This document shows, in pieces, positions 6,824-14,793 of a stretch of DNA of 32,551 nucleotides (position 1 is its first letter; every line of letters begins with the position of its first letter). The notes under the pieces are model-generated. The model had not been told where the DNA came from, did not search any database, and was given only the letters and a program-made list of their open reading frames with translations. The position numbers and the translations under genes are program-made. This stretch comes from Candidatus Bilophila faecipullorum. GTDB taxonomy: Bacteria; Desulfobacterota; Desulfovibrionia; Desulfovibrionales; Desulfovibrionaceae. The stretch spans positions 1 to 32,551 of the forward strand of contig CALVEZ010000036.1 of the NCBI GenBank assembly GCA_944326695.1, given 5' to 3'.

Positions 6824-7264
6824 TTACTTGTGGTTTACGAGTTTTTGGAGATTCTCAGCGGGTAGGCCTCTGCTCTTTGCAAGAGCAAGGAATTTATCCG
6901 ACCATAGCCTGACCAGCACCTGCTTCTGCGATTTCCACGAGTCGACATTCGGTTCCCCTCGCAGTTGGCGATAAATTTCCCTATACGTTACACCTTGAAG
7001 CCGTAGGAGCCCTAGGTGAATAGCTTCATTGGCAGGTTCAAGGGCGTACCACTTCCCAACCTCCGCAAGCACCTCCTCCCTTGTCGGCATTGAGTCTGAT
7101 ATCGGCTCCTCTTCCCCGTCAACAGGTGCGGCGTCCTCCATCATTGCCGGGGTATCCGCTTGTTCCGCAGAATTCGGCTTGTGATGTGGTATTGCTTCAT
7201 CCGCGGGGGATTTCTCCTCTTGGGGGATAGATGAACCTCTGCGCCGTAGGATGGAGTCAACCAC
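6824..7264 (-). CDS. Hypothetical protein with acidic linker
   Basis: This 146-residue frame is followed by a clear terminator, which supports it as a gene. The first 60 residues are low-complexity and rich in Glu, Pro and Asp (for example DAAPVDGEEEPISD). The C-terminal 85 are predicted helical (EVLAEVGKWYALEPANEAIHLGLLRLQGVTYREIYRQL and onward), with a basic end, perhaps a nucleic-acid or protein-binding part. I recognise no family. The frame opens with GTG at 7264 and has no clear Shine-Dalgarno; the true start could be internal. It lies in the cargo island between the terminase and portal operons, opposite to phage late transcription. Confidence 0.6.
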   Translation of the reverse strand: MVDSILRRRGSSIPQEEKSPADEAIPHHKPNSAEQADTPAMMEDAAPVDGEEEPISDSMPTREEVLAEVGKWYALEPANEAIHLGLLRLQGVTYREIYRQLRGEPNVDSWKSQKQVLVRLWSDKFLALAKSRGLPAENLQKLVNHK

Positions 7265-7356
7265 GGCATATGTGAGCCCTTGGCATGTGGAAAAGCCGGA
7301 AGTACGCTCTATTCATGCCGGGCTATTGAGTGCATAGGCGGTTTCACGCAATCTGT

Positions 7357-8115
7357 TTACCACATTCCGGCATTCCGGCACGGCCCCTTCACGAATGGGT
7401 TTTCGTTGCCCTGCAGCTTCTCGATGCGCTTGGCCCGCGTGCACTCCCACGCATCCACCGGATACATCCTGTCCCATGCGTCCATGAGTTGCGCCTGCTG
7501 GCGGCTCATGCGGTAGCGCGGGGCGTAGGCATCGGCCATATATTTGTAGGTCCGGGCGATCTGCCCCCGCGCCCGGACGGGAGGCTCGGCCCTGCGGTCG
7601 GCGATCTTCATTTCGCAGCTTCCGAAATCCGGCTCCTCGCCGGGCAGCATCTGGAAGTTGTAGTTCTGGCGCAGGGCGTTGACAGCGCCGATGGCCGGAT
7701 AAAGGTTGTACATATCGCTCTGCATGAGACGGTATTCCCGGTTCACCTTTTCCGCACACTTGCGGCCCTTGAACGCCTTCCCCTTCGTGTCCACGCACTG
7801 TGCGTCCCCCTCGCGCCACTCCGGGAAAGCCTGCCCGAAGTTTTCAGCCGGGACCACATGCTCCCACTCGACCTTTCCCGCCCGTTTCTCGTGTTTCGGG
7901 GCCATGAAGCCTTCCGGCAGGGCGACGTTCTTCTTTTCATCAAACGCGGCCCCGCAGTAGAGCGTGACCCGGTGATCATGACAAACCTGCCGCTCCAGCG
8001 TTTTCTTGGCCTTGCTGAACGAGTCGTTCCATACGTTGCCCGCGGCCTGCGCTCCGACCGCCGCGACTGCCATGACCAACGCCGTCAGTATGACGGCTGA
8101 AAGACCTTTGTCCAT
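7357..8115 (-). CDS. Endonuclease I family nuclease, secreted/periplasmic
   Basis: This 252-residue protein has an N-terminal signal peptide (hydrophobic 6-20, likely cleaved after AQA near residue 24). The body is EndA/NucM-like, with VEWEHVVPA at 82-90 (His86 the probable general base), then NLYPAIGAVNALRQNYNF and CEMKIADRRAEPPVRARGQIARTYKYM, the usual metal-site region of Endonuclease I enzymes. Several Cys residues suit an oxidised compartment. ATG 8115 is chosen for the GGAGGT just upstream and because it begins the signal peptide; nine extra codons precede it in the open frame. It has its own candidate promoter and reads against the late operons, so it looks like lysogenic cargo. It would degrade double-stranded DNA outside the cytoplasm, for example incoming phage or environmental DNA; that role is inferred. 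Confidence 0.85.
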   Translation of the reverse strand: MDKGLSAVILTALVMAVAAVGAQAAGNVWNDSFSKAKKTLERQVCHDHRVTLYCGAAFDEKKNVALPEGFMAPKHEKRAGKVEWEHVVPAENFGQAFPEWREGDAQCVDTKGKAFKGRKCAEKVNREYRLMQSDMYNLYPAIGAVNALRQNYNFQMLPGEEPDFGSCEMKIADRRAEPPVRARGQIARTYKYMADAYAPRYRMSRQQAQLMDAWDRMYPVDAWECTRAKRIEKLQGNENPFVKGPCRNAGMW

Positions 8116-8146
8116 GCGGATACCTCCAAAAGATGGCCGCATGGTA

Positions 8147-8175
8147 TATGTATCAATCTATATAAGACAATGCAA
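8147..8175 (-). promoter_or_regulatory. Candidate sigma70-type promoter for the endonuclease I gene
   Basis: On the minus strand TTGCAT (8170-8175) and TACATA (8147-8152) are separated by exactly 17 bases in a locally AT-rich stretch. They lie about 30 bases upstream of the endonuclease start. This would allow expression in the lysogen independent of the late activator. Confidence 0.45.
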
Positions 8176-8204
8176 AATTCTACAGATCGGCCTCCAATCC
8201 GGTT

Positions 8205-8248
8205 GAACCTTGTTCACGGTGTATTTCCTTTCGGCGCCGTAGCATTAT
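8205..8248 (+). promoter_or_regulatory. Late promoter element, copy 2 (before head genes)
   Basis: GAACCTTGTTCACGGTG at 8205-8221 is identical to copy 1. CATTAT follows at 8243-8248, 21 bases after the element, the same distance as in copies 3 and 4. If CATTAT is the -10, transcription would begin at about 8255, which is the portal ATG itself. The element restarts late transcription after the minus-strand cargo island. Confidence 0.75.
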
Positions 8249-8254
8249 GGCCCC

Positions 8255-10528
8255 ATGAGCAAGAAGCGCACTTTCCGACAGGCCACCTCCATACCTCCGC
8301 AAGTGCGACCGCCGCGCCGTCTGTCCCTCTCCCCAGGTGTGCGTGACGGCCTTGCTCAGCCGTTGCCCCTTACGCCCGACGACATCAGCCGGATGTACGG
8401 CCCGGCGAAGACGCTCGGCGCGCCCGAAGAGGCGCAGCTTGCAATGGACGCACAGCTTGCGGATTCCGGCGTCTATTCCCTGCTCCAGCATTCGCTTGAA
8501 CTTGGCGTAGGCATCGCCCCGCAGTTCATGGGCTATGGCGTCCTCCAGAACCTCGCTCAGAACGGCTTGATCCGCGCTTGCGTCGAGACGGTATCGGACG
8601 ACATGACCCGCGCGTGGATTGACTTCAAGCGTGAAGGGGAGGGCGGCGATGACTCATTGCTCACCGACCTCGCGCAAACGTGCAAGACGTTCGGGCTCCA
8701 ACGTCTTTTCCATGAAGCGACGGAACTTGTGGGCTATGAGGGCGGGGCCTTCCTTTTCATCGACACGGGGGCCATTGGCCAGGAGCTGGAACGCCCTCTG
8801 AACATCGGCCCGTACTCGGCCGAACTGCAACCCGGGGCCCCGTTGCGTTTCGTCGTCATCGACCCGGTGAATGTCTTCCCCGGGGACTACAACAGTCTTT
8901 CGCCGCTGGAACCAGACTATTTCCGTCCCCACTGGTGGTGGGTGCTCGGACAGCGTGTGCATGCTTCCCGTCTCATCCGGCTGGTGGCCAACGAGTGTCC
9001 CGTGCTGCTGCGGCCCGCCTACAACTTTCTGGGGATTCCACAGGCGCAAATCCTCTGGGATTACGTGCTGCACTTTCAGGAGTGCCGCGCGGCGGAGGCC
9101 CGGTTGCTGACCAAATTTTCGCTGACCGTCTTCAAGACGAAGATGGACGATATTTTGTTCTCAGCCGGGGGCACGGCGCAGCTTGATGCCCGCATCCGGT
9201 ACATGATCCAGTCCATGACGAATGACGGCGTACTTGCCGTGGACAAAGAGACGGAAGAGGTGGTGAAGCTGGAAACGCCGCTTTCCGGCGTGACCGACAT
9301 CGTGCGCCAGTCCCTTGAAATCCTCGCCGCCTTGAACCGTACCCCGGCGGTCAAGCTGCTCGGCATCAGCCCCTCAGGTTTCAACGCCACGGGCGAATCG
9401 GACATCCGCAACTATTACGACCACGTGAGGAGCCAGCAGGAGAAGGTGCTCCGCGACGGCATCAAGAAGGCGCTTGATTGTCTTCAGCTTCACCTGCGCG
9501 GGGAGATCGATCCGTCCGTGACCTTCGACTTCGCGCCGCTCGGCGAAGAGGACAGGGCGGCCCTTGCCATGCTCCAGAAGACCAAGGCCGACACCATCGC
9601 CGTCTACATGGATCGGGACATCATCTCTCAGGAAGAAGCCCGGCAATCACTTGCCAGCGACCCGGACAGCGGCTTCTCGGACATCGACCCTGAGGACGTC
9701 CCGCAGGGCAATGGCATGCCCGACAACCTGCCCGAAGTCGGGAAAGGGGGCCTGATACCCGACATCGACGACGTGGACAAGGCCGGAGCCGTTTACGATG
9801 CCGCGCAGGACGAGGATGTCTGGCGCACCGCCAAAAACGGGAAGCACATCCAGATCAACACGGAGACGGCTGAAATCAAGAAAGGGAATGTAGGGCAGCC
9901 CGTGGTCAACCGGGAATCCCGCCCAGTGGAGTCCATCAGGCCGGACACGGCCCGGTATGAGTCGCTGCTCAAAGAGCACGGCGGCGACCACAAGAAGGCC
10001 GCGCACGCCTACTTCCGCGAGAAATTGCAGGGGCGGCACGTCACGGTGCAAACGGACGGGGGGCCGATAGAGGCGTGCTTTACCGGCGGTGGATGGGGCG
10101 AGATCAAGAAGGGGATGAGGGATGATCCACTTAAGGCTGCATTGGTTCCGCACTTGCCGGATATCGTCGCCAACGGAAGGTACGGCGTAGACACTCCGGT
10201 GCATAATCATCCAGACGTAAGAAAATTCCACTCATACGCCAAGCCCATCCAGACAGAGCAAGGAACTTTTGAGGCCGTAGTCGATGTCGCGGAACGACCA
10301 CAGAAGCAGCCGCAGTATCAGGTTTACAGCCTGACGCGAGAAGGAACGCGGGAATACGAATACCGTAGACAAAAAGAGTCGGCATTTTCCCCCGCGACCC
10401 CCGGGCAGAACCGGGGCGCTAGAAAAACACCGACTCATAGCAGCGATGCTGCTTTTGAGAAAAATATAGTTCCTTTCTTCGAGGTTGTAAACATCCGCTT
10501 CGCCCACGAGGAGCCCATGCATGGCTAA
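8255..10528 (+). CDS. Portal protein (DUF1073 family) with extra C-terminal LPD3/PBECR-like domain
   Basis: The 757-residue protein has a portal part to about residue 500 (SRMYGPAKTLGAPEEAQLAM, GVLQNLAQNGLIRACVETV, RAWIDF, GFNATGESDIRNYYD), matching the DUF1073/anti-sigma-like portal family of the DNA-packaging ring. After it comes GKHIQINTETAEIKKGNVGQ (about 529-548), a linker seen in phage polyvalent proteins. Then about 568-696 (AYFREKLQGRHV, FTGGGWGEIKKG, DDPLKAALVPHLPDI, HSYAKPIQTEQG) resembles large-polyvalent-protein domain 3 or the PBECR nuclease-like domains. Portals of this family are usually about 450-500 residues, so the tail is an addition. No Shine-Dalgarno precedes the ATG and the predicted transcript starts there; a later start (ATG 8393) is possible. 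It overlaps the MuF gene by eight bases. Confidence 0.88.
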   Translation: MSKKRTFRQATSIPPQVRPPRRLSLSPGVRDGLAQPLPLTPDDISRMYGPAKTLGAPEEAQLAMDAQLADSGVYSLLQHSLELGVGIAPQFMGYGVLQNLAQNGLIRACVETVSDDMTRAWIDFKREGEGGDDSLLTDLAQTCKTFGLQRLFHEATELVGYEGGAFLFIDTGAIGQELERPLNIGPYSAELQPGAPLRFVVIDPVNVFPGDYNSLSPLEPDYFRPHWWWVLGQRVHASRLIRLVANECPVLLRPAYNFLGIPQAQILWDYVLHFQECRAAEARLLTKFSLTVFKTKMDDILFSAGGTAQLDARIRYMIQSMTNDGVLAVDKETEEVVKLETPLSGVTDIVRQSLEILAALNRTPAVKLLGISPSGFNATGESDIRNYYDHVRSQQEKVLRDGIKKALDCLQLHLRGEIDPSVTFDFAPLGEEDRAALAMLQKTKADTIAVYMDRDIISQEEARQSLASDPDSGFSDIDPEDVPQGNGMPDNLPEVGKGGLIPDIDDVDKAGAVYDAAQDEDVWRTAKNGKHIQINTETAEIKKGNVGQPVVNRESRPVESIRPDTARYESLLKEHGGDHKKAAHAYFREKLQGRHVTVQTDGGPIEACFTGGGWGEIKKGMRDDPLKAALVPHLPDIVANGRYGVDTPVHNHPDVRKFHSYAKPIQTEQGTFEAVVDVAERPQKQPQYQVYSLTREGTREYEYRRQKESAFSPATPGQNRGARKTPTHSSDAAFEKNIVPFFEVVNIRFAHEEPMHG

Positions 10529-11303
10529 GGTCATCCGCGCCATCAAGCCCAACGCGGGCATCCGGGCGAAGTACCGGAAACGTCTGGTGTCCTTCCTCGA
10601 CGAAATGCAGCGTTCCGTCGTCTGGTGGATTCGCGCCGAGTACCGACAGCAGGAAGCTCGGATAGCGCAGGATGCATCCCCTGCAAGCGACCTGCAAGAT
10701 CGCCTTAAGCGCCTGTTCCGGTACTGGATGAAACGGTGGAGGGACAGCGCGGAGAGTTTGGCGCGGGACTTCGTGGGCAGTACGCGGCGGCGCACGGAAG
10801 CCAGCATGAAGCAGGCCCTCAAGGATGCGGGCTTTACGGTGAGGATGGAAGGAAGCAGAGCCATGAACGACGTGGCGCGGGCGCTCTTCGAGGAAAACGT
10901 CAACCTCATCAAGTCCATCCCGCAGCACTATTTCATGGAAGTGACCGGGCTCGTGCAGCGTTCCGCCAGCACAGGTAGGGACGTGGAGTTTCTCGCCGAC
11001 GAACTGCACAAGCGGTACGAGATCACCCGGCGCCGAGCCGAATTCATCGCCCGTGACCAGTCCAACAAGGCGACTGAGGCTCTTAAGCGGGTGCAGGACA
11101 AGGAACTCGGCATCACCGAAGGCATCTGGGTACATGTTCCGGGAAAGAAAACCAGCCGCCATACCCACCAGCTTATGAATGGAAAAAAGTTTGTCATCGC
11201 GGAAGGGCTCTACGACTCGGACGTGAAGCGCAAAGTACTTTGCGGTGAGCTTCCGGGGTGCCAATGTACCTATCGAGCCGTCATCCCTGAATTTGGAGAC
11301 TAA
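10521..11303 (+). CDS. Phage Mu gpF-like minor head protein (MuF domain)
   Basis: The 260-residue protein ends in the MuF signature: FIARDQSNKATEALKRVQ, IWVHVPGKKTSRHTHQLMNGKKF and a C terminus GELPGCQCTYRAVIPEF. MuF proteins are capsid-associated, needed for head assembly and often injected with the DNA. The N-terminal half is helical and basic. It overlaps the portal stop by eight bases and is three bases from the next gene, typical of the portal-MuF-protease order. In some phages MuF carries a C-terminal toxin domain; here the extra domain is on the portal instead. Confidence 0.9.
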   Translation: MAKVIRAIKPNAGIRAKYRKRLVSFLDEMQRSVVWWIRAEYRQQEARIAQDASPASDLQDRLKRLFRYWMKRWRDSAESLARDFVGSTRRRTEASMKQALKDAGFTVRMEGSRAMNDVARALFEENVNLIKSIPQHYFMEVTGLVQRSASTGRDVEFLADELHKRYEITRRRAEFIARDQSNKATEALKRVQDKELGITEGIWVHVPGKKTSRHTHQLMNGKKFVIAEGLYDSDVKRKVLCGELPGCQCTYRAVIPEFGD

Positions 11304-11306
11304 CGT

Positions 11307-13019
11307 ATGTATCAAAGTAAAAGCGTCGCCTTCGATGCGGCCCCCTCCCGGCGGGAAACCGACGAAAATGGCTTCCTGCACGTCAGGTCGTCACACATCA
11401 CGAAAGCGACGGTAAACCCATACTACGGGCGGGAAATCCCCGGCTGGCAGGAAGCCGGGCTTGACCCCGAGGCCGTCTACTACGGACTGCGTGACCCGCA
11501 AGAACTTCAAGCGTCACTTGAAACATGGGCCGGGCTACCGCTGCACATTGAGCACCACATCGACAGCGCGGACGAGCCGGAAAAGCTTACCCGCGTGGGC
11601 GCGGTAGGCACGGGCGCGGTCTGGAATCCGCCCTACGTTGATGCCCCTCTCACCGTATGGGACCGGGCCGCCATCGACGCCATCGAAGACGGTTCCTTCC
11701 GGGAACTCTCGTGCGCCTACCGCTACGACCCGGATTTCACGCGGGGCAGCTACGAAGGTACCCCCTACGATTTCATCATGAGGAACATCCGAGGCAACCA
11801 CGTCGCGCTGGTCGAAGAAGGGCGGGCCGGGCCGGACGTGGTGGTTGCGGATTCTCTTCCAACATCAACGAAAAAAGGAACGCTTATGGGCACGTTCAAG
11901 AAATGGTTCCGGGGCGCACAGGACGACAACCCGGACGTCGAAAAGCAGGAAGTGGAGCTCGCGCAGGCCATCATCGATCTGCACAAGGTGGACCCCACCA
12001 CGGGCGAAATCGTGGACATCACCGAGGATGAGGACAAGGCCGAGGAAATCCGCAAGCTCGTCGGTGAGCTGTCCGCCAAGCTCGATCCTGAGGACGTCAA
12101 GAAACTGACGGACTCCCTCTCTGATCTGGCCTACTCCAAGGCCACGGGCGACGAGAAACCGGAGAAGAAGGAAGCGATGGACGAAGAAAGCAAGAAAGCT
12201 ATGGATGCCTGCGGGCTTGATGCGGAAGACCCCGCCGAATCCCGCGCCTTTGCCGAAGGCGTGAAGTACGGCGAGGAACTGGAGCGTAATCCGGACGAAC
12301 GCAGGAAGCTCGACCGCGAGCATGAATCAGAAGGCATGAAAAAGGCTATGGATGCCTGCGGTCTCGACGCCGAGAACCCGCAGGAGAGCAAAGCCTTTGC
12401 CGAGGGCGTCAAGTACGGTGAGGAGCTGATCCGCAATCCCGAGGAACGGCGCAAGCTTGACCGGGAACACGAATCCGAGGGCGAACGCCGTGCGCTTGGC
12501 AAGGACGAGGACAAGGATGCGGCCATCAAGCGCGTCCTCGCTTCCGTCCCCGGCCTGACGCCGGAACAGCAGAAAAAGCTTGCGGACTCCCTGCAAGACC
12601 TCGCCTATTCTCCCGCCACGGGCGACGCCGACCTTGAAGACAAGGGAACCGCTCAGGACAGGGCTTTGCGACGCCGGGGGCCCCGGCCCCTCACCGCGAT
12701 GGACGCCGCCCGCATCAAGGCATCCGCCATTGCCGAAGCGCAGGAGCATATGCGGACGCTCGCCGGAGCCGTGCGCGACGTGCGCGGGCTGGTGGGCGAG
12801 CTTGACCCGTTGTCCTTCGACTCCGCGTCCGATGTCTACGGCTACGCGCTGGAACAGCTTGGGGAAAATCCCCGCAAGTATCCCCGGCAGGCATGGCGCG
12901 GCATGATCGACATCCTTCGCAAGCAGAAGGCGGTTCCTTCCCTTGCCCGTGACGCGGCCCCCGTCGGGCGCATGTCCGGCAGCTTCGCCGGGCTTTCCAA
13001 CATCACCATTGCAGAATAG
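11307..13019 (+). CDS. Prohead protease (DUF2213) fused to scaffold
   Basis: The 570-residue product opens with a DUF2213-type domain (about 1-185): [40 protein letters not shown] and [16 protein letters not shown]. These are the shared marks of this capsid maturation protease family. The rest is highly charged and helical, as in scaffolds. It contains a tandem 49-residue repeat and, outside it, two further related segments ([16 protein letters not shown] and [16 protein letters not shown]). Near the junction an in-frame ATG at 11886 is preceded by AAGGAA, so a free scaffold of about 377 residues may be made from the same gene. It lies between MuF and the cement/capsid genes. Confidence 0.85.
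   Translation: MYQSKSVAFDAAPSRRETDENGFLHVRSSHITKATVNPYYGREIPGWQEAGLDPEAVYYGLRDPQELQASLETWAGLPLHIEHHIDSADEPEKLTRVGAVGTGAVWNPPYVDAPLTVWDRAAIDAIEDGSFRELSCAYRYDPDFTRGSYEGTPYDFIMRNIRGNHVALVEEGRAGPDVVVADSLPTSTKKGTLMGTFKKWFRGAQDDNPDVEKQEVELAQAIIDLHKVDPTTGEIVDITEDEDKAEEIRKLVGELSAKLDPEDVKKLTDSLSDLAYSKATGDEKPEKKEAMDEESKKAMDACGLDAEDPAESRAFAEGVKYGEELERNPDERRKLDREHESEGMKKAMDACGLDAENPQESKAFAEGVKYGEELIRNPEERRKLDREHESEGERRALGKDEDKDAAIKRVLASVPGLTPEQQKKLADSLQDLAYSPATGDADLEDKGTAQDRALRRRGPRPLTAMDAARIKASAIAEAQEHMRTLAGAVRDVRGLVGELDPLSFDSASDVYGYALEQLGENPRKYPRQAWRGMIDILRKQKAVPSLARDAAPVGRMSGSFAGLSNITIAE
12192..12485 (+). repeat. Tandem 147-bp (49-residue) in-frame duplication in the scaffold
   Basis: Two adjacent units, 12192-12338 and 12339-12485, each encode [12 protein letters not shown]...[15 protein letters not shown]...[16 protein letters not shown]. 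Protein identity is high, while many synonymous bases differ, so the duplication is not recent or has been kept under protein selection. Flanking segments at about 12076-12153 and 12547-12627 are also related to each other, giving an A-B-B-A pattern. Confidence 0.9.
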
Positions 13020-13029
13020 GAGGCACACC

Positions 13030-13536
13030 ATGCCTTTGCAGTCCAAAGTCAATCTCTCCGTCGCTCCGGGCGTGGCGGGCGATAAAGCGACGCCCGATCA
13101 GAGCATCTACACCCCGCTCAATCCGCTGGCGGCCGTGGCCCTCCCTGTGGGGCGCTTCGTCTTCCCCGTGGTCGAGTCCGGCGTGATCGACAATACGCGG
13201 GCCACCAACGTGGCGGGCGACGCCATCGCCGTACTCGGCTTCGTTGAGCGCGTCATCAACTATGTGAACTACGAACTTTTCTCTGACGGCACCCTGACCG
13301 TCCCGGCAGGCTCGAACCTCACCGTCGCCGTGAAGGGCGACTACTGGGCCGTCTCCACGACCAAGGCCACGGTGGGGCAGGCCGTCCTTGCCTCCACCGC
13401 CGACGGTTCCATCAGCACCGGCACTCCCGACGCCACGCACCTCGATACGGGTTGGGTCGTCAAAACCCCCGGCGAAATCGGGGAACCGATCATCATCAGC
13501 AATTGGGGCCCCGTGACTGCGGCCGCCGGAGCGTAG
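13030..13536 (+). CDS. Capsid cement/decoration protein
   Basis: This 168-residue, mostly beta-type protein (FVFPVVESGVIDNTRATN, GTLTVPAGSNLTVAVKGDYW, GEIGEPIIISNWGP) lies between the protease/scaffold and the major capsid protein, the standard place for a head-decorating or cement protein. AGGAGG stands upstream of ATG 13030, close after the previous stop; a longer frame from 12943 lies inside the protease gene and is rejected. The sequence is consistent with small structural cement proteins (DUF2190-like), which bind and stabilise the expanded capsid. Family naming is tentative; the position makes the role likely. Confidence 0.7.
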   Translation: MPLQSKVNLSVAPGVAGDKATPDQSIYTPLNPLAAVALPVGRFVFPVVESGVIDNTRATNVAGDAIAVLGFVERVINYVNYELFSDGTLTVPAGSNLTVAVKGDYWAVSTTKATVGQAVLASTADGSISTGTPDATHLDTGWVVKTPGEIGEPIIISNWGPVTAAAGA

Positions 13537-13544
13537 GAGGAATC

Positions 13545-14558
13545 ATGAATCCGACTTTTGAACAGGCCAAGCGCTACGGCTTTATCTTCCAGGGTGCCCG
13601 GATGTGGATAACCCCGGAGAACCGCGCCCGCATCGCGCAGGACGCCGCCCTCATCACCACGCCGAACACGACCGTCCCTGCCGAGCTTCTGGCGTATATC
13701 GACCCGATGGTCATCGAAATCCTGACCGCGCCCCGCCGCGCCCGCGAAATCTTCGGAGAAGAGAAGAAGGGCGACTGGACGACCCCATACATGAAGTGGC
13801 GTGTCGATGAAATGACGGGCAGAACCGAACCGTACAGCGACTATGCCAACGGCACGACTTCGGGCGTGAACTCCGAATGGCAGACCCGCGTGCAGTACGT
13901 CTTCCAGACCTCCATCACCTACGGCGACTTTGAAGTGGACATGTCGAGCACGGCCAAGGTCAACCTCGCGGCCTCCAAACAGCGCGCGGCGGCCAACGTC
14001 ATCGACATCGACCAGAATCGTTTCTACCTGCTCGGCGTCGCCGGGAGGGAAATCTACGGCATCCTCAACGACCCGAACCTCCCTGCGGCCATTACCGCCG
14101 GGGCCACGGGAGAGGGCGGCTCCACGAAATGGGCCGACAAGACCACGGTGCAGATATACAATGATGTCCTCGCCCTGTTCGCGCAGCTTTCCGAGCAGTC
14201 CAGCGGCCTCATCGACAAGGACACGCCCCTCAAGCTCTGCCTCTCCCCCGAACTGGCCGTTCGCCTCGGCGCGGCTACAGATTTCAACGTGTCCGTGCTG
14301 GACATGCTGAAGCGTTATTTCACCCGCATTGATATCGTGACCGTACCCGAGCTGCACAGCATGACCGCCGGGGAAACCATGCTATTCATCGCCCCCGAAG
14401 TGAACGGTCAGCGCTCCGGCACGCTCGCCTTCGGTGAAAAGATGCGTGCTGGCCGCGTCGTGCCCGACCTGTCCAGCTTCCGCCAGAAGTTCGTCGGCAC
14501 CACCTACGGCGGCATCGTGCTCATGCCCTTTGCCTTCGCGCAGATGACTGGTATGTAA
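13545..14558 (+). CDS. Major capsid protein (DUF2184-like, HK97 fold)
   Basis: The 337-residue protein shows features of the DUF2184 major capsid family: LAYIDPMVIEILTAPRRAREIFGE, WTTPYMKWRVDEMTG, AAANVIDIDQNRFYLLG and LCLSPELAVRLG, ending LMPFAFAQMTGM. Length and position after the cement gene fit. AGGAGG precedes ATG 13545; an upstream ATG at 13452 overlaps the cement gene and is rejected. A strong hairpin terminator follows the stop, ending the head operon. The 3' end of this gene resembles spacer 2 of the nearby mini-CRISPR array (see findings). Confidence 0.9.
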   Translation: MNPTFEQAKRYGFIFQGARMWITPENRARIAQDAALITTPNTTVPAELLAYIDPMVIEILTAPRRAREIFGEEKKGDWTTPYMKWRVDEMTGRTEPYSDYANGTTSGVNSEWQTRVQYVFQTSITYGDFEVDMSSTAKVNLAASKQRAAANVIDIDQNRFYLLGVAGREIYGILNDPNLPAAITAGATGEGGSTKWADKTTVQIYNDVLALFAQLSEQSSGLIDKDTPLKLCLSPELAVRLGAATDFNVSVLDMLKRYFTRIDIVTVPELHSMTAGETMLFIAPEVNGQRSGTLAFGEKMRAGRVVPDLSSFRQKFVGTTYGGIVLMPFAFAQMTGM

Positions 14559-14581
14559 AGCGCTGCCTTCCCTACATGCGA

Positions 14582-14618
14582 AAGCCCCAACCGTTAAGCA
14601 GGCGGTTGGGGCTTTTTT
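14582..14618 (+). terminator. Rho-independent terminator after the head operon
   Basis: AAGCCCCAACCG (14582-14593 region) pairs with CGGTTGGGGCTT (14603-14614), a 12-bp stem with a nine-base loop, followed by an unbroken T run. It lies 24 bases past the capsid stop and marks the start of the second accessory island. Confidence 0.9.
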
Positions 14619-14645
14619 GATGCGTGGTGCGAAAACTCACGACTT

Positions 14646-14793
14646 TTTCTAAACCGCCTACCCGGCGGATAACTCTTGGAAACATGCATAAGCTGCTCTT
14701 CGACACCTCTAAACCGCCTACACGGCGGATAATGCCATTGGCGCAGCCATGACGGGTATGTCTATCCTCTAAACCGCCTACACGGCGGATAAC
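14646..14793 (-). CRISPR. Type I-F-like mini-CRISPR array: three 28-bp repeats, two 32-bp spacers, no cas genes
   Basis: Repeats lie at 14646-14673, 14706-14733 and 14766-14793 with an exact 60-base period; spacers are 14674-14705 and 14734-14765. Read on the minus strand the repeat is GTTATCCGCCGTGTAGGCGG plus TTTAGAGG. By hand alignment it agrees at 20 of 28 positions with the well-known I-F repeat that starts GTTCACTGCCGTGTAGGCAG. The stem changes are compensatory (CTGCC/GGCAG becomes CCGCC/GGCGG), and the 28+32 geometry is that of type I-F. The repeat at 14646 is the most degenerate, as expected for the leader-distal end, so the array is probably transcribed on the minus strand from an AT-rich leader above 14794. 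No cas gene is in the window, so it would rely on host Cas proteins. Confidence 0.88.

Noticed and set aside
7330..8100. 256-codon plus-strand frame antisense to the endonuclease I gene.
   Set aside because: The minus strand encodes a clear Endonuclease I with signal peptide and ribosome site; the antisense frame shows no domain.
14586..14613. A possible fourth CRISPR repeat one period before the first.
   Set aside because: The sequence is the capsid terminator hairpin and does not match the repeat beyond a short chance similarity.
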